NCBI GenBank assembly: GCA_964657395.1
Contig: CAZZUX010000003.1
Span: 1 to 64,000 of the forward strand
Direction of reading: 5' to 3'
DNA length: 64,000 bases
Source: G963692885 sp964657395
GTDB lineage: Bacteria > Acidobacteriota > Terriglobia > Terriglobales > Acidobacteriaceae
The notes under the pieces: model-generated
The model's input: the letters and a program-made list of their open reading frames with translations, nothing else
What the model was told of the DNA's origin: nothing
Databases searched by the model: none
Part shown: piece after piece, positions 17,073 to 24,690 of the stretch
Layout: each line of letters opens with the position of its first letter
How positions within the stretch are numbered: position 1 is the first letter of the stretch
Made by a program: the position numbers and the translations under genes

Positions 17073-18053
17073 TCAAGACTGGATGACGACAACAACGCGT
17101 CCAGGATGCGCAGGATGATCAACTAGATCGTGTGCTCTGGCAGTGTCTGCAAGCGGAATACGCTCGCCGATCTCGAAGCCCGGCCAACCTGCATTCAATG
17201 CTCCGTTAAGATCGACCGCTGCAGCGATCTTCGCGGACACAGGAAAATCGTCGCTTCCCAGAAAATTCAGTTGGATGTTCTTGAAGATCATGGGCCAGAA
17301 CGGAATGCTCGGCTTGGCATCATTCGTGGCGTAAGTTGCCAGCGTTCCACCAAGCCTTAGTAGTTCCACATCGCGTTCGATGTTCGCTGCAAACGCTACC
17401 TCAACGATATGGTCCGGACCGTCCGGAACGATCGCCCTGACCTGGTTGATCAGACTGGCATCATTCAGGACTACTTCATGCGCGCCTGCCCTACGGGCGG
17501 TCTGCTCTTCGACCGGGGATCGGATGCTGCCGATAACATGCGCTCCCGCGAAACGCGCCAGTTGGACTGCGCATAGTCCAACAGCGCCGCCTGCTCCTTG
17601 CACTAGTACGGTTTTGCCACGCACGGGTCCAGCAACATGCACTGCGCGGTGCGCCGTGATCCCAGGTATTCCCAGGCAGGCGCCAGCCTCGAACGACACA
17701 GATTCAGGCAATGCAGCCACATGGTCTGCCGGTACGACCGTGAACTCCGCTGCTGTTCCAAAAGGGCGGTAAGACTGTGCGCCGAAGCACCACACCCTGT
17801 CGCCAACTTTGTACTTGGAGACTCCGTCGCCTACAAGATCTACGATTCCCGAGCCATCACTATGAGGAATGATCCGCGGGAAGGGCATGCCAAGACCAAA
17901 TACATCCCCGCGCTTCTTGGTGTCGCCGGGATTGATGCCCGAAGCAGCGATGCGAATGCGGATCTCTCCGGCGCCGGGAAGAGGGTCGGGAATCTCGCCT
18001 ATCGTGATTACGTCCTGTGCCGGTCCCTGTTTTTCATACCAGGCTGCTCTCAT
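17073..18053 (-). CDS. quinone oxidoreductase-like MDR protein
   Basis: A 326-residue medium-chain dehydrogenase/reductase without the structural zinc cysteines, resembling NADPH:quinone reductase (zeta-crystallin type). The N-terminal GroES-like domain has GINPGDTKKRG and PHSDGSGIV; the Rossmann domain carries the nucleotide loop VLVQGAGGAVGLCAVQLA near residue 150. Likely substrates are quinones or alpha,beta-unsaturated carbonyls. It is oriented with the small secreted protein upstream of it (101-base gap), so co-transcription is possible. Confidence 0.87.
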   Translation of the reverse strand: MRAAWYEKQGPAQDVITIGEIPDPLPGAGEIRIRIAASGINPGDTKKRGDVFGLGMPFPRIIPHSDGSGIVDLVGDGVSKYKVGDRVWCFGAQSYRPFGTAAEFTVVPADHVAALPESVSFEAGACLGIPGITAHRAVHVAGPVRGKTVLVQGAGGAVGLCAVQLARFAGAHVIGSIRSPVEEQTARRAGAHEVVLNDASLINQVRAIVPDGPDHIVEVAFAANIERDVELLRLGGTLATYATNDAKPSIPFWPMIFKNIQLNFLGSDDFPVSAKIAAAVDLNGALNAGWPGFEIGERIPLADTARAHDLVDHPAHPGRVVVVIQS

Positions 18054-18154
18054 GTTTCATCACGCTCCACGAATGTGAGTTCGCTCAGCTCGAGTTCTTG
18101 AAGCAGCTTGCTGAAGAGGCGATTCGCACTTTCAGCAAGCGCAGCCCGATGGAA

Positions 18155-18427
18155 CTACTTGTACTTGTTAGCGTAGATAGCAGCCTGCTTCAATTCTTCG
18201 TCAGCCTGCCGCAGCAGATCCTTCGCCTTGGCCGCGTGCCCACCCAGCTTGTCTCCCCAGGCTGCCTGCGCTTGATCAACCTGGCCTTCTGCCGACGAAA
18301 TCAGATGCTGAGCTTCCGCGAGATGCGGATGTATTTTTGGATTGATGTCCTGCTGTCCGACAGCGACTCCAACTGCAAACACTCCCACGCTTGCAGCTGC
18401 AACCAGAAAACTTCTCTTCATTGCCAT
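18155..18427 (-). CDS. small secreted protein, possibly SmbP-like
   Basis: A 90-residue protein with a clear signal peptide (MAMKRSFLVAAASVGVFAVGVAVG, cleavage likely near GVAVG-QQ). The mature part is one or two amphipathic helices with scattered His (KIHPHLAEAQHL, GGHAAKAKDLL) and acidic residues. This spacing resembles small periplasmic metal-binding proteins of the SmbP type, but the match is by eye only. It may be co-transcribed with the quinone reductase downstream. Confidence 0.7.
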   Translation of the reverse strand: MAMKRSFLVAAASVGVFAVGVAVGQQDINPKIHPHLAEAQHLISSAEGQVDQAQAAWGDKLGGHAAKAKDLLRQADEELKQAAIYANKYK

Positions 18428-18587
18428 CTCTCAACCTCCCGCACCATCATTCATTCGGTCTTGTTTCTTGGTGATCTGCGAATGCTCTCACACTATTTCG
18501 CATACCAGCAAGCAATCCATCCCTGCAGGCGCCGGGCCTTTTGAGAGATAGGACTGAAGATGCCGACTGCGTGCGGGCTTCAATGCT

Positions 18588-19104
18588 TCAGGATCGCGGA
18601 TCTTTCCCAGTGGCTCCATAAGCACGCAGAAATAGCTGGATGACTGCGTCGATATGCTTCTTCATCGACCGTTCGCTGACCGGCTCAGTATCGAGTCCCA
18701 ACACAAACCAGCGCACCGGGCTGCCAGTGAGCAGGCTCATCAGATGCCGTGCCATGGATAGCGAATCGTCGCCCATGAGTTCGCCGGTCTCGATGCGGCT
18801 GGCCAGGTACGCAGCCAGTGCCTCCTCGCCGCGCTTGGGACCATTCTCGTAGAAGCGTCTCGCTAGTTCCGGATACCTTGCCGATTCCATGCTGATCATC
18901 CGGATGAGGGATATCTGCTGTTCCGATAAAGCGACCTGTAACAAATTCAGGCTGAACGTTCGCAGCGTCTTCTCCAGCGTTTCACACGCGGGGAACTTTG
19001 CGACCTTCTCGAATACTTGTGTCATCCGCCGTTCGATCACGGCAAGGAATAGATCCTGCTTGGTTGGCAAAACGTGAGTAGAAGGTGGTCTTCGAAGCAA
19101 AACC
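18588..19104 (-). pseudogene. TetR-family regulator, 5'-truncated and frameshifted
   Basis: The C-terminal ligand-binding domain is intact (TKQDLFLAVIERRM onward, about 170 residues). The recognition helix SKTTFYSRFAN is present but in a different frame: an extra C in the minus-strand run AACCAAG (plus-strand GG at 19062-19063) separates it from KQDLFLAVI, which should follow directly. Upstream of SKTTFY the normal first helices are missing, and the DNA instead encodes the C-terminal part of a monooxygenase on the other strand. The gene has thus lost its start and its first DNA-binding helices and is probably dead. It would be repaired by one base deletion plus restoration of about 35 codons. 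Confidence 0.75.
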
Positions 19105-19698
19105 GAGGGACTCACGGACGCCATCGGCAATGAAAATCCGCTCTTCCGCTTCGTCTTCAGCCACATCGCTCCCTGGATCGTAGGAACGGAATTTATCCAG
19201 CAGAACAGCACCGAGCGTTTGAGTCAGATCTCCTTGAACTATCGCGATAGCCCGCTCTCAGTTTCAAAATACACGTCTGGCAGCCTGCGCGCCGGTGATC
19301 GCGTTCCGAACCTGCAGGTCGAAGTCGTCGGAAGCGAAGGCAAGGCTATCCAGTCATCGGTTGCGGATAAGCTTTTCCGAGCATTGGACATCGACGGTTT
19401 TACGCTGCTCTGCACCAGCCTCCGGGATGCAGAAGCCATGCACCTTGTCGTGCAGAAGTCTCTTTCTCCATGGAAGGCGATCCTGCGAACGGTAAGCATG
19501 CGAGCGGCTGCCGGCTCCGAGCAGACCTTCCACGACACCTTCGGCGCAAGTCCGTCGCTGGTGCTTGTACGCCCTGACGGATACGCCTCATTCGTCGGAT
19601 CGGAGGATTCGTTCGATTCCCTCAAGGAGTACCTTGCTCGATGGTTTAACCCAGACGAAGCCAGCCCTGGAGAAAGGGATAGCCTGACGCAAACATGA
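19105..19698 (+). pseudogene. FAD-dependent aromatic-ring monooxygenase, C-terminal remnant
   Basis: The plus-strand frame is open from 19078, and from about 19105 its translation matches the end of pentachlorophenol-monooxygenase/MhpA-type flavoproteins: NENPLFRFVFSHIAPW, then SQISLNYRDSPLSV and LRAGDRVPNLQV, followed by the thioredoxin-fold C-terminal domain to residue SLTQT. The first roughly 350 residues, including the FAD-binding GxGxxG domain, are absent, and an in-frame stop at 19075 closes the frame upstream. TTG 19219 is the only plausible internal start and would give 159 residues of the C-terminal domain alone. It is probably a nonfunctional remnant. Confidence 0.75.
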
Positions 19699-19844
19699 AG
19701 GCTTGCGCGATTCTTCCGATCAAACCTCAGAACAGATGAGAAGCGCGTTTGTCGCAGAACCAACACAACGCGCTCGTCAGAATCTGCCCTGCGCATTGTC
19801 TCCGACTCTGCACAGCGGCGGATCATCGCCAAGCCAGACGTACC

Positions 19845-20435
19845 TCAGAACGGGCTGTCGACATCCTTGCGAACGACGCCATGAATGGCCTGGGTGCCGA
19901 AGTGCATGGTCGCCGGTCCGGTGAATACCATGGTCATGTTCGAGAACGGCACCTTATCGCCGCCCGTAATACAGACCTGGAGCTGCGAAGTCGGCGGATC
20001 GGTCTCGAAGGGCGCCTTCACTCCGTTTCCGGTCAGCAGGTCGACAGTGCCGCTTATCTGCACGCCGCCCAGCGTTGCCGGGCTGAAGGTCGGGCATCCT
20101 GTCATGTTCAAGGTGACCGGCCGGCTGGAGAGGTGAATGTGGTGAGTGTGTGCGTTCTGACCGCCCTGCGTAGCGTCGGTTACGCCACCCGTCGAGCCGT
20201 AGTCGGACATGGTCATGTCCGCTGCGAAATCAGCAGTATCGGAGCCTTCGTTGAAGGAAGCCGACCATTGACCGTGCATCTCCCAGGGACCGCCTTTCAC
20301 GCCCGCAGGTGAGTAATCGTTGATAAGACCATGCACTTCAACCCGCTTATGGTCCTGGGCGAGCACACTGCTGCTGGCAGCCAGCAGGCACAGTGAGTAA
20401 AGGCAAACCGCCGACAAGGGATGTATGCGTTTCAT
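19845..20435 (-). CDS. secreted protein of unknown function
   Basis: A 196-residue exported protein. The start at 20435 (GGAG 6 nt upstream) gives a standard signal peptide, MKRIHPLSAVCLYSLCLLAA, with cleavage near VLAQ-D. The mature domain looks like a beta-sandwich: GPWEMHGQWSASFNEGSDTADFAADMTMSDYG, a His cluster (NAHTHHIHLS), and GTVDLLTGNGVKAPF. I have no family name for it. It is divergent from the HTH/TPR regulator with 234 bases between starts, so that regulator may control it. Confidence 0.75.
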   Translation of the reverse strand: MKRIHPLSAVCLYSLCLLAASSSVLAQDHKRVEVHGLINDYSPAGVKGGPWEMHGQWSASFNEGSDTADFAADMTMSDYGSTGGVTDATQGGQNAHTHHIHLSSRPVTLNMTGCPTFSPATLGGVQISGTVDLLTGNGVKAPFETDPPTSQLQVCITGGDKVPFSNMTMVFTGPATMHFGTQAIHGVVRKDVDSPF

Positions 20436-20533
20436 GGGTGTCTCCAGTTCGAGGATTGGCATCCAGGCGCAGATCGACGATGTGAGTGAAAACCGCCCGC
20501 CTTCTTCACCTGAACTGGGGAGACCATCGCGTA

Positions 20534-20586
20534 CCCGGATCACCGGGAACAAGCGGTAAGTCACGGAAAGGCGGGTTTGCCGCCTT
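20534..20586. promoter_or_regulatory. two inverted repeats in a divergent promoter region
   Basis: Between the secreted-protein gene and the HTH/TPR regulator lie CCCGG-ATCA-CCGGG (20534-20547) and AAGGCGG-GTTTG-CCGCCTT (20568-20586), both perfect inverted repeats. They could be operators for the adjacent regulator or transcript hairpins. Confidence 0.35.
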
Positions 20587-20669
20587 ATGCAGTGCTTTGC
20601 AGTATCCGACCGGGGCAGTAAAATTGGCTTGCTTCTCCTGCACAGGCAGGATGAGCGCCGGGGACCTCC

Positions 20670-22451
20670 ATGGGTGAGACGTCGTACGAAATCCCGCCCG
20701 GTGTAAAGCCGACAGCAGACCGGCTGGATTCGTGGAAAGAAATCGCAAATTACCTGAACCGCGATGTCACCACGGTGCAACGCTGGGAGAAGCGGGAAGG
20801 CATGCCGGTGCATCGGCATGTGCACGCAAAGCGTGGCTCGGTTTACGCGCTGACCGGGGAAATCAGCGCCTGGCAACAAGGCCGAAGGCAGCCCGAAAAT
20901 GATCCCGCCGCGAATGTGGAATCAGGGCTGCCGGACGAGGCACCAGCAAGTTCCGACGCTGCAACACCACCACGAGTGAGGCTGTGGCTCACCATGGTCG
21001 CCCTTTTCTGTGTCTGCGCCGCAGCCATCGGATGGTTGGTCTTCCGGCCTCGCAAACTGCCCGCCACGGCAACGAAGATCAGGTCGCTGGCAGTGCTTCC
21101 CCTGCGAAATTTGTCGCGCGACCCGGCACAGGAGTACCTGGCCGATGGCGTCACCGAGGCGCTTACCGGGCGACTCTCAAACATCCACGATCTGCGAGTC
21201 ATCTCGCACACCTCGGTGCTGCGTTTCAGAAACCCGCAGCAGTCTATCCCGGAGATCGCCCGCATCCTTGGCGTAGATGCAGTAGTCGAAGGCTCGTTGA
21301 TCCGGGATGGCGATCGGATACGGGTAACCGCGCAGCTGATCCGCGGAGCTACCGACGAACACTTCTGGTCAGAGACCTATGACCGGGAGATGCGCGATGC
21401 CCTGTCTCTCGAAAGCGACCTGGCGCAATCGATCGCAGGGAAGGTTGCAGTGACGATAACCGGGGAGGAACACCAGAGGCTGATCGCAGCCCGGCCGGTT
21501 GCGCCGGAGGTCTACCAGAGCTACCTGCAGGGAAGGTTTGTGCTGGAGGCTGGCAACCGTGCCATGTTGGAGCAAAGTATTCCACTCTTTGAAAAGGCCC
21601 TCAGCAAAGATCCAACCTTTGCACCAGCCTATCTTGGGCTGGCCGAGGCCTATACAAGCCTCGGAACTGTACTTGCGGGAGTTCCGCCGGCAGTCACACG
21701 GCCCAAAGTAGTAAATTTCGCCAGGCAGGCGTTGGCGATCGATCCCTCCCTGGTGGAAGCCCATGTCCTGCTGGCAAATGTTCTGCAGGAACAATGGCAC
21801 TGGCAAGAGGCCGAGACCGAGTATCGCCAGGCTCTTGCACTTAATCCGAACGATGCGGATGCAGAGGCGCGATTCGCACTGTGGCTGCTATGCCAGGGAC
21901 GGAATGATCAAGCCGTGGCTGGCATCCAACGCGCGCGAGCACTCGATCCATCTGAAATCTCAGGCGGTGCCGTGTCCTGGATCTTGTTTCAGTCGCACCG
22001 GTACGAAGAGGCCATTCGCGAAGCACGCAGTGCGCTGGCCGTGCAGCCAAACAGCGCCGGCAACTCATCAACTCTGGGCTTTGCTCTGGTCGCTGCGGAT
22101 CAACCGCAGGAAGCTATTTCCGTGCTCGAACATGGCTTGTCCGTCTCTCCGGGCAGTCCTGCCATGACAGGTGTATTGATCCGGGCGTATGCCCACGCTG
22201 GACGCCCGAACGACGCGCTTCGTCTGCTCGCTGAACTGAAAAAACGCAGGCAGTCGGGCTATGTTCCGGCGGGCGCATTTGTGAATGCTTACCTCGGCCT
22301 GGGCGACAAGGAACAGGCTTTTTACTGGCTGGAGCAGGGTTACCAGGAGCAATCGAACATTCTACAGTTTCTCAAGACCCACCCCTATTTCGATCCGATC
22401 CGGAACGATCCGCGGTTTGCAGACCTGGTGCACCGCGTCGGGCTGGATTGA
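20670..22451 (+). CDS. membrane-anchored HTH regulator with TolB-like and TPR domains
   Basis: A 593-residue protein. Residues 18-75 are an HTH DNA-binding domain (DSWKEIANYLNRDVTTVQRW, then EGMPVHRHVHAKRGSVYAL). A single membrane helix lies at about 105-126. Next is a TolB-like/FlgO-type domain (about 136-275: SLAVLPLRNLSRDPAQEYLADG, TDEHFWSETYDRE), then at least six TPR units to the C-terminus. CadC-like regulators have a comparable cytoplasmic DNA-binding domain and periplasmic sensor plan, and I associate this architecture with acidobacteria. It probably senses an envelope signal. Its neighbour on the other strand encodes an exported protein, and the efflux locus follows 170 bases downstream. 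Confidence 0.85.
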   Translation: MGETSYEIPPGVKPTADRLDSWKEIANYLNRDVTTVQRWEKREGMPVHRHVHAKRGSVYALTGEISAWQQGRRQPENDPAANVESGLPDEAPASSDAATPPRVRLWLTMVALFCVCAAAIGWLVFRPRKLPATATKIRSLAVLPLRNLSRDPAQEYLADGVTEALTGRLSNIHDLRVISHTSVLRFRNPQQSIPEIARILGVDAVVEGSLIRDGDRIRVTAQLIRGATDEHFWSETYDREMRDALSLESDLAQSIAGKVAVTITGEEHQRLIAARPVAPEVYQSYLQGRFVLEAGNRAMLEQSIPLFEKALSKDPTFAPAYLGLAEAYTSLGTVLAGVPPAVTRPKVVNFARQALAIDPSLVEAHVLLANVLQEQWHWQEAETEYRQALALNPNDADAEARFALWLLCQGRNDQAVAGIQRARALDPSEISGGAVSWILFQSHRYEEAIREARSALAVQPNSAGNSSTLGFALVAADQPQEAISVLEHGLSVSPGSPAMTGVLIRAYAHAGRPNDALRLLAELKKRRQSGYVPAGAFVNAYLGLGDKEQAFYWLEQGYQEQSNILQFLKTHPYFDPIRNDPRFADLVHRVGLD

Positions 22452-22591
22452 TCTTCCCGTCCTCTATTCCTCCCGCTTGTAGCACCCGCCAATGTTCATT
22501 TTCGAACGCCGGTGTCCAGGACTGGACAGCTGCATAGTCAATCGGTACCTGCGCCATCGCGTAAGTCGCTCAATCTACTATCAGCCTGAAT

Positions 22592-22606
22592 TGGCCTTCC
22601 ACGTGC
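22592..22606 (+). promoter_or_regulatory. candidate sigma-54 -24/-12 element
   Basis: TGGC-N8-TGC, the minimal spacing for RpoN promoters, occurs just before the efflux adaptor gene, whose locus contains an NtrC-type activator. The predicted start (near 22618) would leave only about 4 bases before the ATG at 22622 and would exclude the AAGAAGG ribosome-binding site at 22611-22617. A chance match is quite possible. Confidence 0.2.
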
Positions 22607-22621
22607 CCTTAAGAAGGCGCA

Positions 22622-23881
22622 ATGGATATTTCCCGACCAGACCTGAAGAAACAAAAGCGTCGCCGAGCCTTCGCCTATCTGGCAGTCGCTCTCATCGTGG
22701 TTGGCGTGGCTGCGAAGTACATTCTTCACCTGGCGCCCGCCATCCCCGCCGTTGACCAGCCGGTCTTCACAGACGTTGTGAAACGAGGGGAACTCATCCG
22801 CCAGGTACGCGGTCAGGGAACTCTTGTTCCGCGCGAAGATCGGATCCGCCTCATCCCTGCCGAAACCGCAGCAACCGTGCTTCGCATCCGCGTTCTTCCC
22901 GGCGCCAAGGTCACTCCGGACACAGTCGTCATGGACCTGGTCGATCCGCTGCTCCAGCAGCAACTGCTCGACGCTCAACTGCAATGGAAGGCCTCTCTGG
23001 CTGACCTCAAGAATGTGCACGCCCATCTGCAAAGCGACTTGATGACGCAGCGGGCAGGCGCCGCCACTGTCTCTGCAGAACAGAAGCAGGCCCAGTTGCA
23101 ATCACAGACGGACAAGAGCTTGTACGATCTCGGCGTCATCTCCGGCTTGTCCTACGCTGCCTCTAAGGGCAAAGCAGATGAACTGAACCAGCGGGACGAC
23201 CTGGAGCGCCAGCGCATCACCCTCAATTCGCAGACCACTGACACCGAGATGGCCGTTCAGCAGGCAAAGGTTGATCAAGCCAGGGCCATCCTCAGCCTGA
23301 AGCAGAAACAAGCAGCCGCGCTCAGTGTCCGCGCTGGCATAGCCGGTGTCCTGGTCGATCTTCCTTTGCAGGTCGGGCAGCATGTCGACATCGGCACGAC
23401 GCTTGCCAAGGTAATCCAGCCTGATCAACTCAAAGCTTCGCTCAAGATTCCCGAGACCCAGGCGCGCGGTATCCAGATCGGCCAGACTGCCGAAATCGAT
23501 ACCCACAATGGAGTCATCAGCGGCAAGGTCATGCGCGTCGACCCCGCAGTCGTAAATGGCACAGTCACTGTTGACATCGAGCTGGCCGGCGAACTGCCGC
23601 AGGGTACGCGTCCGGATCTATCCGTCGATGGGACCATCGATCTCGACCGTCTCCAGAACGCCCTCTACATCGGCCGACCCGCAGTCGGCAACGAGAACTC
23701 GATGCTCACGCTGTTCCGGGTCGACCCCAGTGGCAAAACCGCAACCCGCGTTCAGGTCCAGGTGGGGCGAGCTTCAGTCAACTCCATGGAAGTACTCTCC
23801 GGACTCAACCTGGGCGACACCGTCATCCTCTCCGACATGTCGCGTTGGGAAGCCTCCGACAAAGTTCGCCTTCAGCAGTAA
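22622..23881 (+). CDS. efflux periplasmic adaptor (HlyD/MacA-like)
   Basis: A 419-residue membrane fusion protein. It has an N-terminal membrane anchor (AFAYLAVALIVVGVAAKYIL, about 16-35), a lipoyl/barrel domain (GQGTLVPREDRIRLIPAE), a long coiled-coil hairpin (about 110-235, QLLDAQLQWKASLADLKN and ERQRITLNSQTTDTEMAVQQ), and a beta-barrel and membrane-proximal domain. It links the inner-membrane ABC pump to the outer-membrane TolC-like channel encoded three genes downstream. The ATG has AAGAAGG 4 nt upstream. It is the first gene of a seven-gene run with small spacings. Confidence 0.9.
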   Translation: MDISRPDLKKQKRRRAFAYLAVALIVVGVAAKYILHLAPAIPAVDQPVFTDVVKRGELIRQVRGQGTLVPREDRIRLIPAETAATVLRIRVLPGAKVTPDTVVMDLVDPLLQQQLLDAQLQWKASLADLKNVHAHLQSDLMTQRAGAATVSAEQKQAQLQSQTDKSLYDLGVISGLSYAASKGKADELNQRDDLERQRITLNSQTTDTEMAVQQAKVDQARAILSLKQKQAAALSVRAGIAGVLVDLPLQVGQHVDIGTTLAKVIQPDQLKASLKIPETQARGIQIGQTAEIDTHNGVISGKVMRVDPAVVNGTVTVDIELAGELPQGTRPDLSVDGTIDLDRLQNALYIGRPAVGNENSMLTLFRVDPSGKTATRVQVQVGRASVNSMEVLSGLNLGDTVILSDMSRWEASDKVRLQQ

Positions 23882-23904
23882 GTCACGCGCGAAAGGAATT
23901 TCAA

Positions 23905-24657
23905 ATGTCTTCACCGCTCATCCATATCGATGCACTGACCAAGGTCTTCTACACCGATGAGATTGAAACGCACGCGCTCTCGGGGATTCATCTCTCTATA
24001 GATCGCGGCGAATACATTGCCATGTCCGGACCCTCTGGCTGTGGCAAGTCCACCCTGCTGTCCATCCTTGGTCTTCTCGATACGCCCACCGGCGGCACCT
24101 ACGCGTTGAACGGCAAACCAGTCGGCAACCTCAGCTTCGCCGAGCGCAGCCGCATCCGCAACCAGGAGATTGGTTTCATATTCCAGAGCTTCAACCTTAT
24201 CGGCGATCTCACCGTATTTGAAAACGTGGAGCTTCCACTCACCTACCGCGCAGGCGTTCCATCCGCCGAGCGGAAGGCACGCGTCGAGCAGGCTCTCGAG
24301 CGTGTCGGCATGGCTCACCGCATGCGGCACTATCCTGCACAGCTCTCCGGAGGACAGCAGCAGCGCGTCGCGGTTGCTCGTGCTCTCGCCGGCTCGCCCT
24401 CCATCCTTCTCGCCGACGAACCAACCGGTAACCTCGATTCCAAAAATGGTGAAGCGGTCATGAAGCTGCTCGCAGAACTTCACGACGAAGGCTCCACCAT
24501 CTGCATGGTCACGCACGACCATCGATTCGCTGCACACGCGCAACGGCAGGTTCACCTTTTCGACGGCAAGGTGGTGGCAGAAGGTGAACTCCAGCGCCTT
24601 CTTTCCGACCCTGCCCACAATCCATCGACCGTCACCAGTGCCGCACTCGTCCGCTAG
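23905..24657 (+). CDS. ABC transporter ATP-binding protein (MacB/LolD type)
   Basis: A 250-residue nucleotide-binding subunit. Walker A is GPSGCGKSTLL (about 40-50), the signature motif is LSGGQQQRVAVARALA, Walker B is ILLADEPTGNLDS, and the switch His lies in MVTHDH. The GNLDS ending and length are characteristic of the MacB/LolD/FtsE branch, whose transporters act by mechanotransmission instead of passing substrate through the membrane. The start at 23905 gives MSSPLIHIDALTK with AAAGGA upstream. It pairs with the permease 33 bases downstream. Confidence 0.93.
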   Translation: MSSPLIHIDALTKVFYTDEIETHALSGIHLSIDRGEYIAMSGPSGCGKSTLLSILGLLDTPTGGTYALNGKPVGNLSFAERSRIRNQEIGFIFQSFNLIGDLTVFENVELPLTYRAGVPSAERKARVEQALERVGMAHRMRHYPAQLSGGQQQRVAVARALAGSPSILLADEPTGNLDSKNGEAVMKLLAELHDEGSTICMVTHDHRFAAHAQRQVHLFDGKVVAEGELQRLLSDPAHNPSTVTSAALVR

Positions 24658-24690
24658 AAAAGCGAAAGCGGGAAAGCGAAGGAGCACATC

